Source: Rotaria socialis
Lineage: Eukaryota; Rotifera; Eurotatoria; Philodinida; Philodinidae
Direction: 5' to 3'
Assembly: GCA_905331475.1 (NCBI GenBank)
Contig: CAJNYU010001617.1
Span: 1 to 64,000, forward strand
DNA length: 64,000 nt
A model generated the notes under the pieces. That model searched no databases, had not been told where the DNA came from, and worked only from the letters and a program-made list of their open reading frames with translations. Numbering within the stretch: the stretch's first letter is position 1; each line of letters opens with the position of its first letter. Of this stretch, positions 11,776 to 22,655 are shown one piece after another. The position numbers and the translations under genes are program-made.

Positions 11776-13437
11776 TTAAGGATTATTAACAGCTGGTGGA
11801 GCTCGAGGAATGTGGATTTGTTGTTGACCGGCTGCCGGACGTTCTACTGCGGCTTCAGGGTGAATTGGGACTTGTTGATTGTTGGGCAGTGATGGAGTTT
11901 GATGAATCGGTATTGACTAAAATAAAATAATATTCATATTGCTCTATGCAAATTATTAATAGTATATATATATATATATATTACAGTTGATACGGGTGCC
12001 ATTTTTTCAGAGAATTTATTAAAATCTTGATCAGAAAATACTGTGCTATCTTCAATTGACTAAAAAATAAATTAACATTATTAAAAATCGTTCGTTTGTT
12101 TTTATTTGCTTAAATATGAATGTCTCACCTGCCATCCTTGATCGTTTTTAGCTCCTGTTCCATTGATACCCACCAAGAATTCCTCCAATGAAAGCATTCG
12201 ATCTGCATTTTTATCGAATTCAGTGAGAACATGTTGACGCATACGATCAAGTTCTTCTTGTTTTTCAACTGGATCAGCTTCGGGTGTTCCTTCGTGTACT
12301 TTCTCAGCCTAAAATAATAATAAAAAGGAGATTTTTTTTTCAATTTTTATTCATCAATAGAATTTCTAGTCACCTCTTTCAACATAATAGCTTCAATTTC
12401 AGCTTCATCTAAAAATCCATCAGTATTGATATCATGTAAGTTAAAAAATGATTTTGGTGAAAATTGATCGGCATCTAATTTATCAACGTCTTCCCATACT
12501 TTCTCTATTTGATCAACACTACCAGGATGATTGACTTTTGGATGATGTTTCTTTTTTTCCAATGCTTCGGCATGTGTTGCTTCTATTTTTTGACGTTCTT
12601 CAGGGCTAAGCTTCTATAAAAGTGAAAAAAATTAAATGAGAATTTCTACTTTTGTTTTCGATTATCCTACAGCAAGTTCTGCACGACGTTCGTATTCTTT
12701 TTGCATTTCATACTCTTTAAATTCTTTTTCACGCTTTCTATCCAATTCATCAAGGTCCCTGGATGCATGACGAATTAAACGTTCCAAATCAGTTTGACCG
12801 AATGTTTCTACGTTTTTATGATCGATATGTTGAGGAAGCAATTCTCTCGTCAATTTTCCACCTGCATCAGATCGAGCAAGTGCAGCACGTTGTTTATCTA
12901 GATGGCAAAAATCAAATAGAGATGATAAAAAAACTGAGGAAAAAGAAGAAATTTACCACTTAAATTACGAGCTCTTTGACCGACCAATTCTCTCAATCGA
13001 ATCATTTCTCGTTGTTTTGCTTCATCAAGTTGTGTACGAATATGATGTTGAACAAGACTTAAATGTTCAGCAATGTTACCTGACTGTAAAAATATTAAAA
13101 AAATAGTAGAAAACAAAAAACCATCGATCGCATTCAATACCTTAATATCATCGAGAGATGCATTCTCAATTTTCTTTTTGAATTCAGGGTCACTTTCGAG
13201 GATTTCAACAACTTCTTTTAAATATCTTCCGTATTCAAGATTGTCTAACTATAAAAATAAAATTACAAAATAAAATCTAAATGAAGACGTGCCATTTGTT
13301 CATACCACATCGTCTGAACCTTGAGGATCTTGTGGTGTAGTTTGAGCTTTGTCTTCCGCTGGATGTTCAACAACGGGTGGCGCACCAATTATTATAATAA
13401 CAGCAAAGAAAAAGAAAATACTAATTTTCTGTTTCAT
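11776..13437 (-). CDS. NUCB: Nucleobindin (calnuc), EF-hand calcium-binding protein
   Basis: Eight exons join in frame to give about 409 residues: 13306-13437, 13141-13248, 12957-13083, 12671-12897, 12374-12613, 12129-12308, 11985-12059 and 11776-11916. An N-terminal signal peptide with an FFFFAVIIII core is followed by the conserved YLKEVVEILESD region, a basic/leucine-rich segment (VQHHIRTQLDE) and a charged coiled coil. Next come KLSPEERQK and NHPGS. Two EF-hands follow: loop DINTDGFLDEAE, and the FDKNADRMLSLEEF loop. A Q/P-rich tail ends the protein. Nucleobindins bind calcium in the Golgi and secretory pathway and interact with G-alpha proteins. The length is slightly below vertebrate NUCB1/2 (about 420-460). 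All introns are 47-77 nt. Confidence 0.93.
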
Positions 13438-14443
13438 GGTAAATCTAAAAAGCATCATTTCAATCTGACAGCACTACTTGATTCACTTCCTCAAGGTGTA
13501 AACAAGAACGACGATACAAAAATTAAGAATTAGATAAGTAAAGTTACATGAACATTACTACTACTCACAGATGATACGCATAGTTAAACAAATCTTTTTT
13601 TTCCGTTTTATACATCCTTAGTAAACAATAGTTACCAAAAAAAGACTACAAAAGTACTCTAATATGTATGATTACGTTGTACGTTAACAGTATTGATCAA
13701 ATATGGATCTTATTGGAGTTCGTCTAGCTGGTCGAATCAAGAAAGAGAAAACTAGAGGCCGCTCATTGTTTTCAAAAAGGTTATGAAAAAAAAATACAAA
13801 GTGAAAGGTTAATATGGAGTCAGTCGTGATCGTGACATAGATGTATCAACGGTTCAAGTCCAATGGGTAGAAAATGGATCATTTATATGTATAATAGATT
13901 TTTGCTTATATTTAAAATCGATCGATCTAGAAGTTTCTTTTAGATGATATCTTGACGTGAAATCTCCATTGAATATGCATCATCGTTATAATTAGTTAAA
14001 TATTGATACTGCACAGCGGACTGATTCATACTGAATAAAGAATACAAAAAAATATCTATTCGCGTACTTCATACCCCATATTATTCATGTGGGAAAATTT
14101 GCTATTATATGCACAATTTTTCATATTATATTTATGTATTTCGAAAAGAACAGTCACACTATTTTCTTATTTTGACTATCTAAGTATATTCTATCCATGT
14201 GGGGCTGTTGTACGGTAAGATCAATAAATAATCATCACAAAGTTATTCTCATCTTTCATGGCTTTATCTATTCTTCTCACCGAGATAGCTGTCGTATCGA
14301 TAAAGATAAAGCATACTATGATGAGATCGAGAAAAGAATAGATAAACGTCTAGCTCACATAGAGCACCTTCGACAACGACGCTATCAATACAGTCTATTC
14401 TTTTCCTAGTAGGAAGGATGTGTCTTACTTTGTTTTATTCTAG
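13438..14443. other. Intergenic between divergent genes
   Basis: About 1 kb separating nucleobindin (minus) from the inhibitor gene (plus), presumably with both promoters. The open frame at 14197-14409 has no domain features and overlaps the likely 5' region of the inhibitor gene. Confidence 0.45.
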
Positions 14444-15129
14444 ATGATTCGCATATTTTCTATCGTTTTTATATCGTTAACATTGATCTATGCAATTGAA
14501 AGTAGGAAATACATGAGATAAATTTAAATCTTTTTTTATAATAATTCTTTTCAGGTTACTCACTAAGAAGTGCTACCGATGTCGGTAGTAAAACGGCTAA
14601 AGCATGCGCACCTGTCAAGTGTCCAGGAAAACCGAAGTCATGCCCATATGGTTATCAGAAGAAAGATGGCTGTGAAATTTGCAGATGTAGTGATCCATGT
14701 AATCCACCAGGAAAAGTAATTTATTCATCAATGAAAACTTCTTTTCTTTTAAACAATTCATTTTTAGCCGATACTTTGCGGAGCTAAACAACGCTGTTAC
14801 GTTGATAAGAAATCTGATGGAACATTTGAAGGACGTTGCGGTGCACCACCAAAGAAAGCCAATAAACACAAAAAGAAAGAGAAGACTACTACAAAAGGTA
14901 CTATTATTATTATTATTTTGTAGAATGACTTTACATAGATCTTTTCTTTATTCTACTTGTAGATGATTGTAATTTACCAAAAATGACTGGTCCATGTCGA
15001 GCATCATTTCCACGTTTTTTCTATAATCCAGCTACTCAAAGTTGTGAATCGTTCGTCTATGGAGGATGCCGTGGAAATAAAAATAATTTTAATACGAAAG
15101 TTGAATGTGATCTAGCTTGTGTCGCTTAA
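14444..15129 (+). CDS. Secreted antistasin-Kunitz protease inhibitor, frame disturbed
   Basis: Four exons: 14444-14501, 14555-14715, 14768-14899 and 14963-15129. Exon 1 encodes a signal peptide. Exons 2-3 encode a cysteine-rich antistasin-like module ([14 protein letters not shown]). Exon 4 encodes a Kunitz/BPTI domain ([30 protein letters not shown]). The product should inhibit serine proteases outside the cell. The P1 position after GPC is Arg, which suggests trypsin-like targets. The lysine-rich linker at the end of exon 3 holds GAGAGA where the paralogue's phase would need two bases fewer. Exons 3 and 4 therefore do not join in frame with the obvious splice sites. A donor at about 14932 would restore phase, but with a 43-nt intron. 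Either an unusual splice or a slippage mutation. Confidence 0.75.
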
Positions 15130-15775
15130 TCGCAATAAATGATTTATTCAAATTTTTGAAATTCAACTGTCGTCGAGCGATAAAATTGTACTATGTTTGT
15201 GTTGTTTCTTCCTATTATTCATTAGCACGATTTTGTAATACTTCTACTTTACTTCTCAATCATCATTCACTTAAACTCTAATTGTCGATTTCTTTTTTTT
15301 CATGTCACAACCAATTTAGTGTGTGTGGTTCACAGGGAACATTTTGTTTTTTGAATAATTAACAGATATAAAAATCATTGATTTTTCAAAGCTCAACATA
15401 TACATATCCTAGTTCGAATAAACAAGAAAAAAAAGCCATATGGTATATTTTGCTATTTTTACTACATTGGACCCTTTCTCATATCAACAGAATCATCAAC
15501 TATTTCTTCGTGAAGCATTACCATTTCAACAGATGTCTTTCTTCAATTGCTATCATAACAAAAATATAATACGCATTAGGAATGGTCTATCAGTTCGAGT
15601 GAATTCTTGTGTTCTATGGTCCACATTAGTCTCTCATGAAGAAAACAATTATCTACATAAATATTTGTAAATAGAAGGTATCGGATGGATAAACAGAAGC
15701 ATACAATATCGGTTACTCATAGATGATAGCCGTACTGTCTATACAAACAATTACTCTAAATTTTGCACATTCTAG

Positions 15776-16863
15776 ATGTCCGGACTATTTGTTTTCACAT
15801 TTATCAGCATAGTTACAATTTATACTATCAAATGTGAGTATATAAATTAAGATTGATTATTAGAAATTCATAATTTTCATTCAGCTGCTCCGCTCGAAAA
15901 AACGATTACGGGCAAAGTAACTCATGTCGGTAAAAATACTATTGATAAGGGTGCTCATGTAAAAGTTGAACTACGCGATACTAGTTTAATGGATGCACCA
16001 TCGAAATTAATTGCATCGACAATAATAAACGACGCAAAAACATTTCCTGTTTCATATACACTTAAATATAATCCATCGGAAATTCAAGCTCATAATACCT
16101 ATTCACTATCGGCACGAATCAGTGGACCTGGTGACAAACTTTTATATATTAATGATGCTCACACACGTGCTGACTTAGCAAGTAAAAAATCATTAACGAT
16201 TGATGTAGCCGTTATTCGAGGTACAACAATATTTCTTTCGTTTACACAATAATGCTTATTTTTGATCATTGTAGTTGGAGACAGTTCTGCTACTATTGCA
16301 ACCGAACCTGGTGATAAGAAAAAAGTATGTTCACCAGTTAAATGTCCAGGAAAACCAAAACAATGCGCTTATGGTTATCAGAAAAGCGATGGTTGCGAAA
16401 TTTGCAAATGTGATGATCCATGCAATCCACTAGGAAAAGTAATAATACATTCGCTAATGAAGACTTTTTATCTCTTTAATAATTCATCTTGTTAGCCAAT
16501 ACGTTGCGAAGCTAAACAACGATGCTTTGCTGAAAAGAAACCTGATGGAACATTTGCAGCTCGCTGTGGTGCACCAACAACTCCAACAAAAAAACCTCAT
16601 GAACACAAACCAATCAAGAATCTTTCAAAGCGTAATTACAGTTTTTTTTCAAAAGTATTCTTAACATATTCGTATGCTGTTTTTTCTTCTCTGTAGTAAC
16701 CTGTCTCCTGCCAAAAGATACTGGTTTTTGTCAGGCACATATGCCACGTTTTCATTACAATTCAGCCACGAAAACCTGTGAAACATTCACGTATGGAGGA
16801 TGTCAAGGCAATAAAAATAATTTTCATACAAAAGTCGAATGTGAAAAAGCTTGCAAAGCCTAA
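15776..16863 (+). CDS. Secreted YbaY-like/antistasin/Kunitz fusion protein
   Basis: Five exons join perfectly in frame to give 286 residues: 15776-15833, 15885-16220, 16275-16438, 16496-16631 and 16697-16863. A signal peptide (residues 1-18) is followed by about 112 residues that resemble the bacterial YbaY/YscW lipoprotein domain (ITGKVTHVGK, VELRDTS, FPVSYTLKYNPSEI, YSLSARISG, LLYINDAHT). Then come the antistasin-like module (CPGKPKQC, DGCEICKC) and a C-terminal Kunitz domain (DTGFCQAHMPRFHYN, FTYGGCQGNKNNF). The residue after the second Kunitz cysteine is Gln, so specificity probably differs from the upstream paralogue. Tandem with that paralogue, with an identical first-exon length (58 nt), so one arose by duplication and the YbaY exon was gained or lost. 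The YbaY identification is by eye. Confidence 0.8.
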
Positions 16864-17023
16864 TTTATCTTCAGTCCATACAAGCTATTCAATTTATTAC
16901 TCAAGCGGCTGGACCAAATTTACCCATTAGATTTTAGTTAACTTCTTTGCTAAATAATGTAGTATTTTTAGTTTGTATAAAATGAAATATATCACCGTGC
17001 TCGTATAGCTGGATAAATTCTTT

Positions 17024-17422
17024 GTTTCTTTCTGCATATTTTACGAATCGATGAGTCATAGGCAACAGAACGAACAGCATAGATTTACTGTGCAATATCT
17101 GCATGAAGGACTCGTATAAAAGCTCCGTTCCAACAGAAGAAACATTAAGATTGTACTTCACAGGATCATTTTCTGTAGTACATATCGACAAAACACCCAT
17201 AGCCAAAGAAGACCCAAACAACCCACGATGACGAGTGGCAGTGGTTCTTCTTGAGCGTGAAGTAGGATGGGGCTGCTCTCTTCTCGAGAGCTCGGCCTGC
17301 TTCCTTTGATGATCGCACCTTGTTGTGTCCTCGTGATACGGCAAGGAGGGAAGCGACCACATTCAGAGTGGTTGGCTATGGTGTTTATTTTATTAAATAA
17401 AGTTACAAAAGAAATATCACTT
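17024..17422. repeat. GC-richer dispersed repeat, copy 1
   Basis: About 400 bp, nearly identical to 22034-22655 in the same orientation and distinctly more GC-rich than its surroundings. All three minus-strand frames are open through the GC-rich core, so the open frames here are probably compositional. It ends in an A/T-rich tail with AATAAAGTTAC. The family is unrecognised; a SINE-like or other non-autonomous element would fit. Confidence 0.7.
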
Positions 17423-19041
17423 GTCATCGCGTACTATTGTCTGTGTATGTTATGATTATTTACGCATGATACGTTATGTCACTGATAAGGAATATTCGCG
17501 TTCAGTGTTGAAACGAGTCGACTAGTTTTTGATGGACAGGGAACTAACTGTTCTGATCTTATGTAATATGTACATGAACAAAAGACGTAAAATGAGAAGG
17601 ATGATTGTCAAAAAATTAGTATTTAGTGGTTCACTAAATCGAAAAGTTGTTTACTGCATTTATTATACTGAAATTTAGTAAATCATCTTTGCATAGAATT
17701 TATATTTTTCCATAAATACACCGGTACTTAAACGTTGATTTGAATCGTCCATACACTGATACTATGCAAAATATAGCTCCATCAGCAATTATTTGTACAG
17801 TGTGAAGAAAGTTTTGAGATATTCAATAAGAGCATCATCGATTCACTCGGAATGATTTTAAGGCACTTGGTATTATTTGAAACATATGGATAAATTTCAC
17901 AAAAGAACACAATCAATTGTTCGCAAAAGATCATAACTGGTAAATTGAATAGAACGTTTAAAAAAAGTTATTGTGTAATATTCGGAATAGAGCATTTTTC
18001 GCTGTATTTAATGTAACACCTGAAGGTCGTAATGAACACGGTCGGGTGTTCGGAAGGTATTTTTAAGGGTATTTTAACATGGAGTTCGTAAAAACATTTA
18101 TCAAGATATTGTAATTGATATAAATACTTTCTGGTCTATTGACAACAATATAATCGGTTCCATTTTTGGATTACATGCATGATTATATAAGTATGAAATT
18201 ATTCTTTCTCTACCTGTACTCTTTGTGCTAGAGTGATATAGAAGTTATTTCTAATTTTAATCTTGTAATCTATTCACAATGCCACGAGATGGCAGTGTTC
18301 CCAGTAGAAATGAAATAGTATATGATGTAAAAAAACGTCTCTGCATTTAATTGTGATTAGCTACACAAGTAATTGAGCAGTACAGATAAATCGGGCTGGA
18401 TCTTCATAAAGAAGTGAAAAGTGTACATTTGGAAAATATTGTATCATAAATAAGAGGGTTCGGTTTGCTTTTATTTTTTATTTCTAGAAAATTATTCAAA
18501 TGGCTAGAATCTTATTCATTGTTTGAATCTACACTTGCTTCAACTTCAGATTTTAGGTTGTGAGACTAGCGTACCACTTCACATTCTGTTACAGGTGAAC
18601 AAACCGGAACATACTTGCGAAAATCATGTCGTCTTTTCTTTTATTACGGTCTCCATGTCTTTGTCATTCCGAACATCCGGACATTCTGATTACGATCTCC
18701 AGTCAAATTTCGATGTTCGTAAAGAGAAAAATTCACATGGAGTTCGGAATCAAATCTGAAAATAACCTTTTCAATGGTTGTATCCTATGAAAAAGTTATT
18801 GTCAGAACTAGTTCCGAACACCATGTCTTTTTTTCCATGGCAGGAGATCGTAAACAAATTATTTTACCGGAGTTCATAAAAAAGAGGTAAGGCGAAAGTT
18901 AATTTCCCCTGTAATAATTCAATAAACAGATTTTTAAAAAAAAGAATGATAACATTCTACTGTTACAAATTCAATATTTTCAGTGAACAACATTCTAAGA
19001 AAACAAAAGGTGTAGCATGACTAGAAACGTCAGATTGCCGA
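17423..19041. other. Intergenic, no gene recognised
   Basis: No coding evidence. A short inverted pair, GGTGTTCGGAA at about 18046 and its complement TTCCGAACACC at about 18821, brackets a region with several GGAGTTCGTAAA-like words. This may be a worn repeat, but it is not strong enough to call an element. Confidence 0.4.
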
Positions 19042-20747
19042 TTATTGATTTATTCCAAGCAATCGATATAATTCTGCAGTTTTTTCATCAGTTACGTTAA
19101 TTCCACCGGCAACTAATACTATACCATTAAGTAATGCGACAGCTGCGTGTTCAGATCGTGGCACATTCATGCTCCTAGTAATACTCCAAGTTCCGGTTAA
19201 TGGATCATGCAATTCGGTACTATTGAGACCACCACCACCACCACCTGTAACTAACACTTTTCCATGTGTTAAAATAGTTGCTGTATGTAACTATCGCGCG
19301 TCGGCCATGCTACCAGTCATATTCCACGTGCCTGTCGATGGATCATATCATTCAGCAGTATCCTGGAGGAGAGTGCCTAATCCACCGCAAACAAAAACTC
19401 TACCGTTTCTTAGTAAGCTAGCTGTAAAACCGCTTCGTTCGTATGCCATATTATTAATAGCTGTTCAATTACCTGTTGTTGAATTATAGGACTCAACAGC
19501 ATTCATATTAGAACTATGATTCCATCCACCGATCACTATTACGTTTTCATTGGTTAATACGGCTGCAGCATGATTTTCTCGGGCATGCTGCATGTTTGGT
19601 GTCGCCATCCAGGTTCCTGTTGATGGATCATATAATTCAGCAGTATTTAGGGTAATGCTACCATTAGCTCCGCCTGTGACTAATACATTACTATTTCCTA
19701 GCAACGATGCTGTTGGTCCCCGTCGTGCATAACTCATACTACCAATATAAAATCATCCTAGAAGAAATATTTTAATGCATTCAATTTGAAAATTGATCGA
19801 TATCATTAAACCATTTTTGATAGCATAAAATACAAAACGCTTTCTTATTCTACATACGAAAACTACTGTAAACGATGTTTACTGGTAAAAATTTACAATT
19901 CTATTGAAAAAAGTTATTTACGAAGTTATGAAGATCGAACACCTATTTTTCATCTTCACATTCATATTCGATTAGCTTTGAATTCTTTACACTGCTCTGA
20001 CTATTTTACTCATTAAACTGTGAAATCGATTGGTAATGTTAAATGAAAATTTTCTCTTAAAAAAAAGACTACAACCAATTATTTACTCAACAGATAAAAA
20101 TCTCGTATTAAAATTCGATGTTTGATCTAATAATCTGAAACAATGATTTCTCGTAGAACTCAAGAGATTTATATGAACACACTGCAAGTTATTCTTGTTG
20201 AAGAATATGTTGAAATTGGATTTGTCTATACTGTGATAAAAGCTATTCGAGCTTAAAGTTGTTACAGCAAATCAAATATTTATTGGAATCAAGAAAAAAT
20301 ATTTTAGCTTCTGAGCACTTGCAAGCGACAACGGCAAACACATGAATTAACGATACACACAGAATTATTTGTTGCACAAGCATTTGTAATATTGTTACAT
20401 GGTTCCAGAATCGAACATAGAATACCAGGTCCACAATAGCTGACTTTGTTGAGTTGTACGATAGTCGAAGCAAGGTGTTGACAATGACAGACAACTGATC
20501 ATGTTACCCGAAATTGAGCGACATTGTTGTAAAGAACAGTTTGATATTGAATTCCATACAGAATTAGCTGACTGAGAAAATGTGAACTCTATAGAGCCAC
20601 TGTTGTCATTGCAAGAATAAATCGGTGGTGCTGTCGACTGACCTAAGAGTTGGCATCGGTAAAAAAATTTAAATAAAAAGGAATAAGTTAGTATACCTTT
20701 TACACAAGAGAAAATGATGCTAAAAAAAGCGGAAGTAGAAAGCGCAT
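19042..20747 (-). pseudogene. Kelch-repeat protein pseudogene
   Basis: The minus strand carries a signal-peptide-like start (MRFLLPLFLASFSL, ATG at 20745-20747). A GTGTAA donor probably leads to a cysteine-rich extracellular segment (about 20450-20640) with a 1-base frame slip near 20470. This is followed by SYCGPGILCS and CRCRL. Further down, 19042-19737 encodes four to five kelch blades (LVTGG, AELYDPSTGTW, IVIGGW, VFVCGG, LVAGG). The kelch part stays in one frame but has in-frame stops at 19465-19467 (TGA), 19348-19350 (TGA) and 19291-19293 (TAG). It would once have been a secreted or cell-surface beta-propeller protein. The retained frame suggests recent inactivation. Confidence 0.8.
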
Positions 20748-22033
20748 GCTTTCGGTGTAATGAATCAACAAATGAAATGTTAAGAATGATTTTCGTTTCT
20801 TTTCTCTCTCCCGCAGCCTACTGATTCTTGTTTACATTAAGACAACAAAATTCAAACAATAATATCAGGTGCAATGTTGCTAATACAAATCTAAAATAGA
20901 ATGTGCAATGCACGCTGTTTTGAATGTGTCGGTAAGGATTTTTATAAGTGTTAGTGTTATGATTTTGATGTGATGAATGTATGTTTACAAATGAGTGTCC
21001 GCATTATTGTATCGCGCTGTGTTTGGCCAATTGAATATGTGAAAAGGAGCTCTATATGGAAACGCATATCAATCTTTCTTGATATAAAAACTGATAGTTA
21101 CATCACTATGCATACTCGTATGTTTACTGTCACACGTGAATATGTATAAAGTCGGTTAGCGAATGAGTCATACTAGACAAGTATTACTACTGTATTTTTC
21201 GTAAATAAAATGCATAAAATCAATCGTATTTAAGCTGACAAGGAAAATAATGTACTGTGAAGAAAATTTTATCCATGTTGCATTGAAAATGTTAATTAAA
21301 ATCTTCGAAACTCATCCAGATGTAATTTGAATAATATCCAAAACTAAATGAAATTATCGTTTCAATTATTCTAATTTGATGAATCTTCCTTTGAACTTCG
21401 ATCAATCCATGCAATATGTCATAATCATCATTATTAACAACGGTTCGATCCTGTGTACATCTTGTAATCATGAGTAGTTCGATGTTGTCCACTTCGCAGA
21501 CCATCATAAAATTATATATAGCATGGTCGAAATCTACTGATTTTGACTAGCACGATAATTCTCATCATGAATCGATTTCTAATAAAATCAAGAGCCCAAC
21601 GAAGACTATTCATCTGAGAACATGAAAGAAGTAGTTCTACTTCTTTTTAACGTGAATGACATAAATGTCATTCCACGTTAAACCACAACCGACCCTGTTC
21701 AATCGATTGAAATTTTACAAATGTTATGATCAAAATAATCCATCGTATTGTGCAATTATTCGATTTGAAACAGTCTTTTTCAATAGGTCACTGTTATAGC
21801 TAATACACTACGATATCTAAACGACAATTATAATGATAAAATTCTTCGCATAGATTCATACTATTTATTTATCTATACATCACGACAACCCTACGAATAA
21901 TTATCTTGTGCATCTTATTACACTGTATTGAAGAATAAAAACGTGGAATCTAATTTATTTTGATTCACGATTCATATATAATAGATAGCCTAGAATATAT
22001 TGCCCTTGATAACCTAAAACTGGTCACAAGTTT
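20748..22033. other. Intergenic, no gene recognised
   Basis: AT-rich, with no supported gene. The open frame at 21292-21507 (minus) lacks recognisable features. Confidence 0.4.
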
Positions 22034-22655
22034 CTTTCTTTCTGAATATTTTACGAATCGATGAGTCATAGGCAACAGAACGAACAGCATAGATTTACTG
22101 TGCAATATCTGTATGAAGGACTCGTATAAAAGCCCCGTTCTAACAGAAGAAACATTAAGATTGTACTTCACAGGATCATTTTCTGTAGTACATATCGACA
22201 AAACACCCATAGCCAAAGAAGACCCAAACAACCCACGATGACGAGTGGCAGTGGTTCTTCTTGAGCGTGAAGTAGGATGGGGCTGCTCTCTTCTCGAGAG
22301 CTCGGCCTGCTTCCTTTGATGATCGCACCTTGTTGTGTCCTCGTGACACGGCAAGGAGGGAAGCGACCACATTCAGAGTGGTTGGCTATGGTGTTTATTC
22401 TATTNCTGTAGTACATATCGACAAAACACCCATAGCCAAAGAAGACCCAAACAACCCACGATGACGAGTGGCAGTGGTTCTTCTTGAGCGTGAAGTAGGA
22501 TGGGGCTGCTCTCTTCTCGAGAGCTCGGCCTGCTTCCTTTGATGATCGCACCTTGTTGTGTCCTCGTGACACGGCAAGGAGGGAAGCGACCACATTCAGA
22601 GTGGTTGGCTATGGTGTTTATTCTATTAAATAAAATTACAAAAGGAAATATCACT
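22034..22655. repeat. GC-richer dispersed repeat, copy 2, with internal duplication at an N
   Basis: A second copy of the repeat at 17024-17422. Bases 22183-22404 are repeated at 22406-22627, with the single N at 22405 exactly between them. This is expected if two contig ends carrying the same sequence were abutted without being merged. A true tandem duplication cannot be excluded. Confidence 0.75.

Noticed and set aside
13851-13862. Sequence like a tRNA B box (GGTTCAAGTCC)
   Set aside because: The surrounding bases do not form a T stem, and no A box or acceptor stem is found at tRNA distance.
17158-17427. Open frames in the GC-rich repeat, also at 21965-22654
   Set aside because: All three frames on one strand are open, which is expected from composition. 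No domain, no codon-type conservation and no start context.
21442-21451. GGTTCGATCC, a perfect-looking B box
   Set aside because: No pairing T stem or acceptor stem, and no upstream A box; a chance match.
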